64,000 bases of DNA from Arcicella aquatica (GCF_034928825.1 NZ_JAYFUL010000020.1:1-64000), one strand, 5' to 3'. Numbered from the stretch's first letter, positions 34,701 to 43,414 are shown. The notes: generated by a model not told the origin, from the sequence alone. Made by a program: numbers and translations.

Positions 34701-35943
34701 TGATGTAATCAGTACTCGGACTATTAATATTTTGGGGGTCATGTTTTAAATACGAAAATTGATTCGTAATTGGATTGAATTTATTTAGCCCACCTCCATC
34801 AGTACCAATCCAGACATTCCCTTTATAATCATCTTCAATAGCCAGTACAATATTATTGTTTAAACTATTTTCACCTATCCGATGTTTGAAAAGAGGAAAT
34901 TTACTTCCTGATTTTGGCAAATAACATACCCCTCCTGAATAAGTCCCAATCCACATATTTCCGATATTATCAAGGTACATGCAATAAACAGAGTTGCTAC
35001 TCAAACTAGAATTATCGTTAGGGTCATTTTCAATGGTAGTAAAGCCATTTGTTTTTCTATTGAAAACACTGATTCCTCCATTTTCCGTACCTATCCACAG
35101 ATTATGCTCTTCATCTTCATTAAAAGATAAAATATCATCAAGGGCTAGGCTATTACGGTTCTTTGGATTGTGTCTAAAAATAGTAAAGTTATCAGTTTTA
35201 TCATTAAACTTGGCAATACCTCCTCCTAGTGTACCAATCCAAATAGTCTTTTCAGCGTCTAGGTACACTGTTTTGATAAAACTTGAAGAAATACTAGTAG
35301 GATTTTTAGGGTCATGAAAATACCTTACAAATTGCTTTGTTTCTGGATTAAACCTATTTAGCCCATCTTGCGTAGCAATCCATATTTCATGATTTTTATC
35401 TTCACAGATTTTGAAAATATAATCATTACTTAAGCTATTCTTATTATTCCCCTCGTGTTTATATGAAATATATTTTCCTGTTGTTGGGTTATATAACACA
35501 AGACCCAAATTGGTACCTAGCCAAATACGTTTTTTACTATCCTGAAAAATATCTCTTACAATTAATCTTTTATCTACATTGATACAATGTGTAAAGACCT
35601 CTTTCTTACGGTCGAACTTATCCAATCCAATTCCCGTAGCTACCCAAATATTGTTTTCGTCATCTTCTAATATATCAAATACTAAATTATCACTAATGGT
35701 GTTGGGGTTCTCTACTGAATGTTTATATACAGTAAAATTATAAGCATCGAATTTATTGAGCCCTTCGCCCGTTGCAAACCACATAAAGCCCTTGCTATCC
35801 TTTAGTATAGCCCTTACGTGACTCTGAGAAAGTCCCTCAGTATTTGAAAATCTTTTGAAATGAGTTTTTTGAACTTGTCCAAATATGGGTATCCAAAAAA
35901 TAGTTATCAAAAGGGCTGTTATATTAAATCTACACAATATCAT
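31786..35943 (-). CDS. Large hybrid sensor histidine kinase: reg_prop propeller, Y_Y_Y, HisKA, HATPase, two receivers
   Basis: 1385 residues. After a signal peptide (ITALLITIFWIPIFGQ), about 14 reg_prop-type blades with IWIGTxxGGLNKFNPxT repeats form two periplasmic propellers (about 30-700). A Y_Y_Y domain (about 730-800, YAYKLDGFDKDWNYIG) and one transmembrane helix (about 815-833) follow. The cytoplasmic part has HisKA (FLATMSHEIRTPLNGIIG), HATPase (NLIGNAIKFTERG; GTGLGLVISEKLVSLMGG), receiver 1 (Asp in MVITDMQMPEMDG) and receiver 2 (Asp in IVLMDLQMPEMDG). Classical HTCS proteins of this type end in an AraC-type DNA-binding domain; this one does not, so it must act through another protein. 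The nearest glycan gene is the GH20 enzyme upstream (36320). Confidence 0.94.
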   Translation of the reverse strand: MILCRFNITALLITIFWIPIFGQVQKTHFKRFSNTEGLSQSHVRAILKDSKGFMWFATGEGLNKFDAYNFTVYKHSVENPNTISDNLVFDILEDDENNIWVATGIGLDKFDRKKEVFTHCINVDKRLIVRDIFQDSKKRIWLGTNLGLVLYNPTTGKYISYKHEGNNKNSLSNDYIFKICEDKNHEIWIATQDGLNRFNPETKQFVRYFHDPKNPTSISSSFIKTVYLDAEKTIWIGTLGGGIAKFNDKTDNFTIFRHNPKNRNSLALDDILSFNEDEEHNLWIGTENGGISVFNRKTNGFTTIENDPNDNSSLSSNSVYCMYLDNIGNMWIGTYSGGVCYLPKSGSKFPLFKHRIGENSLNNNIVLAIEDDYKGNVWIGTDGGGLNKFNPITNQFSYLKHDPQNINSPSTDYIISVLEVEKDILALGYHRGGFDLFNTKTGVFTHHLPEENNPISISSRSVNIIIKDKQANLWLGTWRGGLNFYDRKNNTFTHYLNNPKDNTTLCDNVVTTLCEDKKGNIWIGTENGLDKFDIHTKQFVHYRQDPSNPNSLSNNLIYVIVENEQGKIWIGTGSGLNIFNPKTNIFTKLKEKDGLSNEAIKAIVKDNDGFYWLSTNKGVSRYDRKNKVFKNYDISDGLQGNEFKVHSSLKTPDGKIYFGGSNGFNAFYPQKVIDNAFVPPIYITNFFIFNKAVEIGNKSPLTSHINETKEIELDMKQSVFSFEFAALNYTLAEKNQYAYKLDGFDKDWNYIGNKRGATYTNLDPGHYIFRVKASNNDGLWNNEGIAIDLIITPPFWMTHWFRVLMGFVIIGGAFAFYRYRIGLVNVKKALLEKEVKLRTAQLMQSTIEERKARKEAEQANRAKSIFLATMSHEIRTPLNGIIGVASLLEETQLDEEQRNYSKTIHACGDDLLTVINDILDFSKIESGKMELEKKDFNIRVCTEEVLDVFAVKAASLKLDLLCHIEADVPNQVVGDSLRLRQVLLNLIGNAIKFTERGEIFVRVFMIKNEKNAPLEIGFQVIDTGIGIPADKIDRLFKAFSQVDSSTTRRYGGTGLGLVISEKLVSLMGGTLGVESEFGKGATFTFSILVAESTAPEIVSTILPKAEFLEHKKILVVDDNSTNRSILKAQLEQWKMIPLIASSGTEALTFIENEEEICMVITDMQMPEMDGIQLTLKIKSIKPRLPIMLLSSIADDQHKAYPDLFCSVLTKPVKQHTLYKNILTNLTIKENRTLTDKTFTQPVVQKLANDFAERFPVSILVAEDNPMNQKFTLKVLSKLGYEADLAENGLLALAAFDKKEYDIVLMDLQMPEMDGLEASMKIRQNTAIKQPVIVAMTANMMNDCQADCDAAGMDDYIGKPFQLEAFVKLLEKWAVRIKENRTQVAN

Positions 35944-36319
35944 AATTTTAGAAAATGTGTGTGGTTATCTGAATCATATTTTCCTCTCTTGTAGGTTATC
36001 AAAAACATACATAAATAAGGGAAACACTGTCTTGTATTTTCTTAAAACAATAATCGGGCTAAAGTATGCTGAAAACGTTAAAAAATATTATTTTTTCTTT
36101 TTTTTAGAGATGAAGTAAATTCTTCTACCCTTCTAAACAACACCAGTAACACAACTAAAGGCAATAAGGTAGCATTTATTCAAACAAATAAAAAACAATT
36201 ATCCCATAAAAAAATAATGTTTCATTATTCAAGTTAAGCCTTTTTCCTGAGAAAATAAAGACACTTGAATAATGAAACATTAAAATTTTTATACTATTCT
36301 TTTAAAAAATATAAAATTA
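35944..36319. other. Spacer between GH20 gene and hybrid kinase
   Basis: 376 bp, very AT-rich. It holds the GH20 terminator (36215-36282) and presumably the kinase promoter. No other gene is supported. Confidence 0.5.
36215..36282 (-). terminator. 20-bp perfect inverted repeat, terminator of the GH20 gene
   Basis: The arms 36215-36234 and 36263-36282 (TAATGTTTCATTATTCAAGT and its exact complement) are separated by 28 bases. On the minus strand the repeat is followed by TTTTTTATGGG. It starts 38 bp past the GH20 stop. The long loop is unusual for a simple terminator, so a structured 3' UTR is possible. Confidence 0.65.
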
Positions 36320-38206
36320 CTACTTTGAAGCTCTCTTTTCTAAATCTGCTCTTTTTAGCGTAATCAAATGTCCAATTGGTTTTCCACTACGATATGTAAT
36401 TACTCTTAAAGTAATAGGACCTTCTGGCAAGTCAACGATAGAACTATATTTAGGTGAAAAACTGTCAGGCATGGTGTCATCAATGGTATAATAAATATCC
36501 AAATCAGATAACTCTGTTCCTAGCTCCAAACTAAGTTTATTATCTTTTAACGTCGTTTTTACGATGGCATCATATACCGCACGAGAATAATTCACTTGTG
36601 CCAAATCCGCTCTTTCAAAATGTGCCTCCATGCGCTTAGCAAAATTATCCCAATTTTTGGATGCTTTCGGTGACCAATACACGTCTGCCAACGCCCACAC
36701 TCTTGGATAAGACATATATTCAGCATATCTCAATGATGGTATTTGCTCAGTCCACATATTCCCTTGTCCACCTAAAATATATTTAGCATCTACACCATCA
36801 GGCACAGGTTCAAAGCTATAACTTTTACTGACACGCAAACCTGCATAAATCGGAGGGTCGATAGTAGCCTCCCCTTGGTTATAGTCTAAATAAGCAAAAG
36901 TTGTAGGTGTCATCACTACGTCATGTCCCATTTTTGCTGCTTCAATACCTCCTTTAATTCCTCTCCAACTCATCACAGTGGCTTCTGGCGAAATACCTCC
37001 TTCTAAGATTTCATCCCAACCTAGTAGTTTTTTGCCTTTTGCTTTTAATATTTTTTCTAGACGATTCATAAAATAGCCCTGTAAATCTTCCACATGACGG
37101 ATGTTGAGTTGCTTCATCAATGCTTGACAACCTTCATCTGCTGCCCAAAAACCTTTATAACATTCATCGCCACCAACATGGATATATTTATTAGGGAAAA
37201 GCGTAGCTACTTCTGTAAACACTTTATCTAAAAACTCATACACTTTTTCATCCGAAGGATTCAAGGTATTTTCGTACAACATTTTAAAGGTTCCGTTTCC
37301 GTACCAATCGGCCATCGCAGCCCCAGGGTTTACAAAAGTTTTTGGATTTTTGTTACAGCTTAATTCTGGATACGCCGCAATCGCTGCCATGCTATGACCT
37401 GGCACATCAATTTCTGGCACAATCGTAACATTTCTGTCTTGTGCATAGGCAACTACCTCTCTGATATCGTCTTGTGTATAAAATCCTCCTACCGTAGCGG
37501 CTTCACCGTCTTTAGGAATAGCGCGGTCGCCAAAGTGTCCTGAGCGAGGTACTCTAAATGCACCTACCTGCGTAAGTTTTGGCAATGATTTTATCTCTAT
37601 TCTCCATCCTTCGTCATCTGTTAAGTGCCAATGGAAGGTATTATATTTCATTCTAGCCAATTGGTCGATGTATTTCTTCACATCCTCCTTTGAAAAGAAA
37701 TTACGACTGACATCAAACATTATTCCTCTCCATGCAAATCTTGGATAGTCTGTAATTTTTACCGCAGGAATCGTCCACGAAGATTTTGCAACAGCTTTGG
37801 CTTCTATTTCCTTTGGTAATAATTGAACAAGTGTTTGAATACCATAAAATAAACCAGCCGTAGTATTAGCACTCACAATAACTGCTTTAGTGGTTGATAC
37901 GATAGTATAACCTTCCTTACCTATGTTATCGTTGTTGGTTTCATTGAGAATCAACTGTATCGCACCGCCTTTGCCCTCTTGTGTTTTCAACAAAAATCCA
38001 GTTGGTGTATTTAGTTTTTGCACCAGCATATCAGCCACCGAACGTGCCGAAGCATTATTATAGCTGATAATGGTTGATTTAGTAAGCGTAAATAAACCAG
38101 CAGTTTGTTCAATTTCTACTGGCTGCGGAATAATATTTAAACTACTTTTTTGGGATTTGCCTGAAAAGCTTGCCAAGAGCAATACAATAAACAGTGTTTT
38201 TTTCAT
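36320..38206 (-). CDS. Beta-N-acetylhexosaminidase, GH20 family
   Basis: 628 residues with signal peptide MKKTLFIVLLLASFSGKS. The GH20b N-domain (about 22-150) precedes the catalytic (beta/alpha)8 domain (about 150-500): WRGIMFDVSRNFFS, YNTFHWHLTDDEGWRIE, IDVPGHSMAA, and the Asp-Glu catalytic pair in HVGGDECYKGFW. WTEQ and WSPK follow later. The C-terminal region (about 530-628) is an Ig-like chitobiase C-type domain (IYYTIDDTMPDSFSPKY). It releases terminal GlcNAc or GalNAc from glycans or glycoconjugates in the periplasm or outside. It is divergent from the 38626 glycosidase-like lipoprotein. Confidence 0.95.
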   Translation of the reverse strand: MKKTLFIVLLLASFSGKSQKSSLNIIPQPVEIEQTAGLFTLTKSTIISYNNASARSVADMLVQKLNTPTGFLLKTQEGKGGAIQLILNETNNDNIGKEGYTIVSTTKAVIVSANTTAGLFYGIQTLVQLLPKEIEAKAVAKSSWTIPAVKITDYPRFAWRGIMFDVSRNFFSKEDVKKYIDQLARMKYNTFHWHLTDDEGWRIEIKSLPKLTQVGAFRVPRSGHFGDRAIPKDGEAATVGGFYTQDDIREVVAYAQDRNVTIVPEIDVPGHSMAAIAAYPELSCNKNPKTFVNPGAAMADWYGNGTFKMLYENTLNPSDEKVYEFLDKVFTEVATLFPNKYIHVGGDECYKGFWAADEGCQALMKQLNIRHVEDLQGYFMNRLEKILKAKGKKLLGWDEILEGGISPEATVMSWRGIKGGIEAAKMGHDVVMTPTTFAYLDYNQGEATIDPPIYAGLRVSKSYSFEPVPDGVDAKYILGGQGNMWTEQIPSLRYAEYMSYPRVWALADVYWSPKASKNWDNFAKRMEAHFERADLAQVNYSRAVYDAIVKTTLKDNKLSLELGTELSDLDIYYTIDDTMPDSFSPKYSSIVDLPEGPITLRVITYRSGKPIGHLITLKRADLEKRASK

Positions 38207-38328
38207 TTGGTTCTTTAATTTTTAATTGGACAAAGTTTTTGTTAAGTAATCAATAAAATTATAGCAACGTTTCCATTTACCGTAAACAATTAATAACTAG
38301 CAACTTGAAATACATATACTTTTTTTAG

Positions 38329-38343
38329 AATCGAATTTCGATT
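38329..38343. promoter_or_regulatory. Perfect 15-bp palindrome AATCGAA-T-TTCGATT
   Basis: It lies near the GH20 side of the divergent spacer, 123 bp from the GH20 start. An odd-length perfect dyad in a promoter region suits a dimeric repressor, for example a LacI/GntR-like sugar regulator. No regulator gene is adjacent. Confidence 0.35.
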
Positions 38344-38553
38344 TACTCATCAATAAGTTGAAATTTATGTCAACCTATTTTAGGCAAGCACAGAACACAA
38401 CTAATCACCAATCAATATTTACTAATCACTACTTGACTGCAATAATACTATTTTAAATAATGATTCATCATAAGTGATGGTATTTTCCTTAGAAATTTTC
38501 CCTTATTTTGTTCACAAATTTTCTGATATTTATACAAGAAAATACCCTGAATT

Positions 38554-38586
38554 ACCTGTAGAAAAATAAAATATTACGCTACAGGT
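38554..38586. promoter_or_regulatory. Inverted repeat ACCTGTAG-N17-CTACAGGT
   Basis: A perfect 8-bp inverted repeat ending 39 bp before the ATG at 38626. It could be an operator or a 5' leader hairpin for the debranching-type lipoprotein. Confidence 0.35.
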
Positions 38587-38625
38587 TAATTGATTATCAA
38601 CTCCATTTTTATAAATAAACAATCT

Positions 38626-41046
38626 ATGAATACCCTTAAAAAGCGATTTAGTGTACTTGGTCTTGCTTGGATAAGCCTCTTGGTGACCAACTGTACTCAA
38701 AAAATTTCCTCAAAACTAAACTTAGAAAAGTCATTATCCAATGTTGAAAGTATTAAAGGAAGAACCGAATACCTCAATTCTCCTTATGTCACTGCGGGCG
38801 ATAGGTTGTATATGATAGGTCATCAGAACGGTCAGTTTCCTGATTTGGGTTGGCACGTAGCAGGCGAAATGGGTGGTATTTGGGATCATCCTATCAAATT
38901 AATAGATGGCTTTACAGGAACAATTGTGATAAATGGGCAATCTACCTGCTTGTCCCAAGCTGATGAATTTGTCAATTATCCCTTTGCCAATAAACACGCT
39001 TATCAATCCGCTGTAAAAGGCTTATCAATCGAACGCTTTCAGTTTATACCTGACGGGCAAGAAGCCGTAGTAATAGAATATACGTTTAACAATACAGAAG
39101 CTACTGACAAAACTTTCACGTTCTTATTTGATACTTATACTGATTTACGCCCTGTTTGGCTAGGTGAAAAAACAGGAATGATAGATGGCAATGATGAAGC
39201 AACATGGGATGAAGCCACCAATACTTGGATAGTTAAAGATGCTTTAAATCCTTGGTTCGTCATGTTTGGTGGGCTGAATGCTGAAAAGGCAAATGTAACT
39301 CCTGTTTGCAATTATCAACCTCAAGGAAAAGGCTGTAGGGCAGCTTTAAGTTTTACACTCACTGTTCCTGCGAATAGCGCTAAAACTATTCCTATCACCA
39401 TAGCAGGGTCGTATCAATCTTCACAGCAGATGAAAGATACCTATCAGTTTGTTCAAACGAATGCTTCAAAATTATTGGCTGAAAAACGATTACGCTATGA
39501 AAGTATTGATCATCAAACACGTTTGACAATTCCTGATAAAAAATTAGAACAGGCCTTTCGTTGGGTTAAGTACGATACAGATTGGTTGATTCGCGATGTG
39601 CCAGAAATTGGTCGTGGCTTATCTGCTGGCTTGCCCGACTATCCTTGGTGGTTTGGCGTAGATGGCGAGTACGCCTTACAAGGCTTAATTGCCACAGGCA
39701 GAAAAGATGTGGTTTACAATGCAATTGATTTGATTCATAAAATTTCAAAGAAAACCAGTGATAATGGCAAAATACTTCACGAAGTTTCTACAAATGGAGC
39801 CGTTTTCAACGATGGCAATATCAATGAAACACCACAATTTGCTTCGCTCATTTATAAAGTATATCAATGGACGGGCGATAAGGAGTTTTTAGCTAAATAT
39901 TTCCCAACTATTAAAAAAGGGTTAGACTGGCTAATGACTAAGAACGATGCTAATGGCAATTTGTTTCCAGATGGTTTTGGCATGATGGAAATTCATGGGA
40001 TGAACTCAGAAATGATTGACGTAGCGGTTTATACCCAAAAAGCCTTTGCAGATGCTGCTGAAATGGCGAAAGCAATGGATGATAATGCCTTAGCAACAAT
40101 GTATTCAGACAAAGCTCAATTAATCCGTCAGAAAATCAATAAAGATTTTTGGGTGGCTGATGCCAATTCCTTTGCTGATTTTATTGGTACTAAAGAACAA
40201 GCCTTACATTTAATTGATGATGCCATCATCAGAGCCGACACCCTTAAAAAACCGTGGGCTGTAGAAGAACTCAACATTACTAAAAATAAAATATCGGCAT
40301 TACCTGCTAATACTTCGCAAGGTTTTGTACTTCATCATAATTGGGTAGTAAATACTCCTATGGAAATGGGCATTGCTGATGCTGATAAAGCCATTATAGC
40401 CTTGAACACTGCCAGCAAATTTGTCAGTCCATTTGGTGTGTTTGTAACGGGTATCGACCGAGACGAAACAGCAGGCAAAGACGAAATGCCTACTTCGCTG
40501 AATCGGAAGATATTTACTTATACTGGAGCAGTAATGACCTTACCAACGGGCGTATTAGCCATTGCCGAAAACAATTACGGTCGCCCAGATAGGGCATTGC
40601 ATTATTTGAACGCAATGACCAAATCGTTTAGTTTTGCCTTACCCGGTTCTATTTACGAAGTCTCGCCCGACTATGGAATGGTAGCACAGGCTTGGAATTT
40701 ATATAGTTATGGTGTTCCTATTGTCCAACAATTTTTCGGGATACAACCAAAGGCTTCAGAGAAAACGATTTTGATTCAACCACAAATGCCTAGTACTTGG
40801 CATCAAGCGAGTCTGGAAAATGTAAAGGTTGGCGACAATGAAATAGGTATTCATTATGACAATAATAGTAATAACTTAACCTTGAAAATTGAACAATCAC
40901 AATCAGATTGGAAACTTGTCCTTACTTTTCCGACGGGAAAATATCATCACTTTGTTTTGAATGGAAAGGTTGTAGTACCTATTAACAAGGGTAAATCGGA
41001 TATCATTGAAAGTTCAGAAAAGAAGATAAGTTTAGTCCTAAATTAA
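38626..41046 (+). CDS. Glycogen-debranching/GH-type (alpha/alpha)6 glycosidase-like lipoprotein
   Basis: 806 residues from the ATG at 38626, which gives a lipoprotein signal (GLAWISLLVTNC, lipobox Cys). A TTG at 38590 would add 12 residues. The N-terminal beta-sandwich (about 40-290) precedes an (alpha/alpha)6 toroid with GLSAGLPDYPWWFGVDGEYA, LHEVSTNGAVFNDGN and GFGMMEIHGMNSEMIDVAVY, which are features of amylo-alpha-1,6-glucosidase and GH63/GH133-like enzymes. A C-terminal beta domain ends it. It probably cleaves an alpha-linked oligosaccharide at the outer membrane. Substrate unknown. It is divergent from GH20 and closely followed (7 bp) by a small exported protein. Confidence 0.8.
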   Translation: MNTLKKRFSVLGLAWISLLVTNCTQKISSKLNLEKSLSNVESIKGRTEYLNSPYVTAGDRLYMIGHQNGQFPDLGWHVAGEMGGIWDHPIKLIDGFTGTIVINGQSTCLSQADEFVNYPFANKHAYQSAVKGLSIERFQFIPDGQEAVVIEYTFNNTEATDKTFTFLFDTYTDLRPVWLGEKTGMIDGNDEATWDEATNTWIVKDALNPWFVMFGGLNAEKANVTPVCNYQPQGKGCRAALSFTLTVPANSAKTIPITIAGSYQSSQQMKDTYQFVQTNASKLLAEKRLRYESIDHQTRLTIPDKKLEQAFRWVKYDTDWLIRDVPEIGRGLSAGLPDYPWWFGVDGEYALQGLIATGRKDVVYNAIDLIHKISKKTSDNGKILHEVSTNGAVFNDGNINETPQFASLIYKVYQWTGDKEFLAKYFPTIKKGLDWLMTKNDANGNLFPDGFGMMEIHGMNSEMIDVAVYTQKAFADAAEMAKAMDDNALATMYSDKAQLIRQKINKDFWVADANSFADFIGTKEQALHLIDDAIIRADTLKKPWAVEELNITKNKISALPANTSQGFVLHHNWVVNTPMEMGIADADKAIIALNTASKFVSPFGVFVTGIDRDETAGKDEMPTSLNRKIFTYTGAVMTLPTGVLAIAENNYGRPDRALHYLNAMTKSFSFALPGSIYEVSPDYGMVAQAWNLYSYGVPIVQQFFGIQPKASEKTILIQPQMPSTWHQASLENVKVGDNEIGIHYDNNSNNLTLKIEQSQSDWKLVLTFPTGKYHHFVLNGKVVVPINKGKSDIIESSEKKISLVLN

Positions 41047-41053
41047 TATTCAC

Positions 41054-41446
41054 ATGAAAATAGCAATAATGCTTTGGATGCATTTGATTACATGGCAGGC
41101 TTTGGCACAAAAGCCAGTCTTCCATGCTTTAAAAGACCCTAAACACCATGCAGGTTGTTATATTGAAAAAGGAAATAATAAAACGATTGCTAATTTGTCA
41201 GAATCTGATGAGGAAGATAATATAGCGTTGTTTAATATAACAGGAAAAGATGAGGCTTTTAAAGCTATAAAAGGCACAAAGTATTATTCCGAAGCTTTTG
41301 CCAATGAAAGATACAAAATATTGATTCATCAAACTTTTATCAAGAAAGTACCTGATAGCTGTTTAGAGTATTATCGTTTTAAGATTAAGGTGATTTATCA
41401 AGGTAAAAACTACTTTTATCAATACAAAGGCTTTTGTGGATGTTAG
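41054..41446 (+). CDS. Small exported protein of unknown function
   Basis: 130 residues. Signal peptide MKIAIMLWMHLITWQALAQK. The mature part has three cysteines in PDSCLEY and GFCGC, plus CYIE earlier, suggesting disulphides. Not recognised. It starts 7 bp after the glycosidase stop, so it is almost certainly co-transcribed, and it may assist that enzyme. Confidence 0.6.
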   Translation: MKIAIMLWMHLITWQALAQKPVFHALKDPKHHAGCYIEKGNNKTIANLSESDEEDNIALFNITGKDEAFKAIKGTKYYSEAFANERYKILIHQTFIKKVPDSCLEYYRFKIKVIYQGKNYFYQYKGFCGC

Positions 41447-41451
41447 TAAAT

Positions 41452-41500
41452 AAAAAGAGAGGAGCTAGTAAATCAAATATTTACTAGCTCCTCTCTTTTT
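41452..41500. terminator. Perfect 22-bp bidirectional terminator
   Basis: The arms 41452-41473 and 41479-41500 (AAAAAGAGAGGAGCTAGT... and its exact complement) enclose the 5-base loop CAAAT. Flanking A and T runs serve both strands. It lies between convergent genes. Confidence 0.93.
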
Positions 41501-41509
41501 ATTGAAATC

Positions 41510-42136
41510 TTATAATCTTATAAAGAAATCTTCAGTGCTTCTTCTTACTTTTTTAGCAAATGCCAAAGGGTCTTTAGCGACATCACGATAACCTAATGTC
41601 ATAAAGGCAACACTTCTTAGTCCTTTTTCTTCCAAACCTAATAGTTCATCTACTCCTTCAGGACTAAAGCCTTCCATAGGTGTAGCATCTACTTGCTCGT
41701 TTGCAGCAGCAACTAGTCCAGTTCCTAAAGCAATATAAGCCTGACGCGCTGCCCAATGATAGTTTTCTTCTTTGCTATGTTTTAACAAACCTTCAAGGCT
41801 TTTTCTAAAACCTGCTAATGATTCTGGTGTAACTCCTCTTTCAGAGACAATCAAGTCTAAGTAAGCATCTATTTTCTCTTGTGTGATGTTTGCCCAAGCC
41901 GCAAATATCAACAAATGTGAAGATTCAACTATTTGTGGTTGATTATTAGCCACTGGCTGAATTTTACTTTTCAATGCTGGATTATCAATTACTATCACAT
42001 TAAATGGCTGCAAGCCCATAGAAGAAGCTGATAAACGAATGGCTTCTAGGATGTTATCAACTTTTTCCTGAGGAACTACTTCCCCAGTCATTCTTTTGGT
42101 GGCATATCGCCAATTTAAAGTCTCTATTAGGTTCAT
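41510..42136 (-). CDS. NAD(P)H-dependent nitroreductase-family oxidoreductase
   Basis: 208 residues. FMN-binding motifs are NWRYATKRMTGEVVP near the N-terminus, RLSASSMGLQPFNVIVID, and GLEEKGLRSVAFMTLGYRD near the C-terminus. This is the NfsB/DrgA-like group, which reduces nitro compounds or quinones as a homodimer with FMN. Monocistronic. No substrate can be inferred; the gene is 106 bp downstream of the XRE/S24 regulator, which might control it. Confidence 0.93.
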   Translation of the reverse strand: MNLIETLNWRYATKRMTGEVVPQEKVDNILEAIRLSASSMGLQPFNVIVIDNPALKSKIQPVANNQPQIVESSHLLIFAAWANITQEKIDAYLDLIVSERGVTPESLAGFRKSLEGLLKHSKEENYHWAARQAYIALGTGLVAAANEQVDATPMEGFSPEGVDELLGLEEKGLRSVAFMTLGYRDVAKDPLAFAKKVRRSTEDFFIRL

Positions 42137-42242
42137 GATATTTTTTATTTAATTGGCATTTAGTTCAAAACTAAATATTTATATCAAAAAAAGCATGCCT
42201 AATAAAACCTATTTGACTATAATAGCTGGTCATCTGTGCTAT

Positions 42243-42938
42243 TTATAATGGATATTTAGAAGAATAATAGCCTACAAACTTCCATAATTCCTGTATATCA
42301 TCCCCCAAAACTGGATAGGGAGCATAATGTTCATTGGTTGATTTCAAAACAAGCACATTCATTTCGGCTAAATAATTAAAAACTTTTTTAAGTACTATGC
42401 CTTCACTTCTGGTTACAACGATACAAACTGTTCCATCTTTGACAGTCTTCCAATTTTCCACATATTCTGCAAAAACCAAAGAGCCTTCTCGGAGGGGTAA
42501 CATCGAATCGCCTTGAATTGGAAACACCCTATATTTTTTGTCTTTTGCCAAAAAAGGCACATTGAATACAGGTAGGTTACTAATATACTCTAAGTCTCCA
42601 TAGCCATTTACATATCCCGCTACTGCCTTAATGGGCACATATTCAATATTTTCTTCATTATCTATATTAACAGTAGTAGTTAAAATTCGTAATCGTTCTT
42701 CTTGCTTAGGACTAGGCGACTTTACAGAGAGATCTTCTTTCAATAATTCATCTATGTTCACATTAAAATATTCCGCAAGTTTAACCAAATCTGTGTAACG
42801 CGGTTCTGCTCTACCGCTCTCGTAAGAACCCAAAGTTGACTTCTTTATCATTAATTCATCAGCCATTTTCTCCTGAGAAACCTTACCTTCTAGGCTTTTG
42901 CGTAAAAATTGTAGATTTTGACTAAAAAAAGTATCCAT
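42243..42938 (-). CDS. XRE helix-turn-helix regulator with LexA-like S24 peptidase domain
   Basis: 231 residues. The N-terminal XRE HTH (about 8-65; VSQEKMADELMIKKSTLGSY ESGR) is joined by a linker to an S24 domain (about 105-228). The domain has a possible Ala-Gly self-cleavage site (KAVAGYVNG), catalytic Ser in GDSMLPLREGS and Lys in GIVLKKVF. Such CI/LexA-like proteins self-cleave on DNA damage signals or bind a ligand. Alone in its operon, with a candidate autoregulatory operator 25 bp upstream and a small divergent ORF. It could be a remnant prophage repressor or a housekeeping stress regulator. Confidence 0.9.
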   Translation of the reverse strand: MDTFFSQNLQFLRKSLEGKVSQEKMADELMIKKSTLGSYESGRAEPRYTDLVKLAEYFNVNIDELLKEDLSVKSPSPKQEERLRILTTTVNIDNEENIEYVPIKAVAGYVNGYGDLEYISNLPVFNVPFLAKDKKYRVFPIQGDSMLPLREGSLVFAEYVENWKTVKDGTVCIVVTRSEGIVLKKVFNYLAEMNVLVLKSTNEHYAPYPVLGDDIQELWKFVGYYSSKYPL

Positions 42939-42962
42939 AAATTTGGTTTTTAATTTTTATTT

Positions 42963-42978
42963 TGAGTAAATTTATTCA
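42963..42978. promoter_or_regulatory. Candidate operator TGAGTAAATTTATTCA
   Basis: Symmetrical at 14 of 16 positions and 24 bp upstream of the XRE/S24 start codon, the place expected for an autoregulatory site of a CI/LexA-like repressor. Inference from position and symmetry only. Confidence 0.4.
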
Positions 42979-43240
42979 CTGAATTGACGCAGATGCATTT
43001 TGTAAATATACAAAAACTAGTCAAAAGTTCAAAAAGAATACTTTTTTTAATCTTTAGTTTTATAATATATATTTTCAATATGAGTTTTCGAAGAAATATA
43101 TGTTATAAGTCTTATAGGGAAAAAATTGGACAGGTATAAGATTTTTATACCAAAGTGTTAAGGTTTTTGAGTACTGATTAAACGATCATTTTTTTAATGA
43201 ATTCATAAACATCTTGTAAGAGATATAACTTCCAAAGACC

Positions 43241-43414
43241 ATGAAAACGAAAACAAAACTTTTTACTTCGTATGATTTAATTAAAGCTATAGAAAGAGCA
43301 GCTAATTTTATTGATGCTGGCAATCATCAAGTAGTATTAGATAAATCAGAAGTATTACCTGACAAAAGAGGGTATAGAGTAACGATTAAATATCACTCGT
43401 TTGCTCGTAATTAA
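43241..43414 (+). CDS. Small protein of 57 residues, unknown
   Basis: An ATG at 43241 opens 57 codons to a TAA at 43412. The product begins MKTKTKLFTSYDLIKAIERA and ends YRVTIKYHSFARN. It has a basic start, an amphipathic helix, and a beta-like end; no match recognised. It is divergent from the XRE/S24 repressor and 101 bp before the glycerophosphodiesterase start. Composition looks coding (balanced charged and hydrophobic residues, no low-complexity), but the length alone would also allow chance. Confidence 0.45.
   Translation: MKTKTKLFTSYDLIKAIERAANFIDAGNHQVVLDKSEVLPDKRGYRVTIKYHSFARN

Larger units (their letters stand above)
38207..38625. other. Divergent spacer between GH20 and the debranching-type lipoprotein
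   Basis: 419 bp with two clean palindromic sites (38329-38343 and 38554-38586, listed separately). No gene is supported. Confidence 0.5.
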
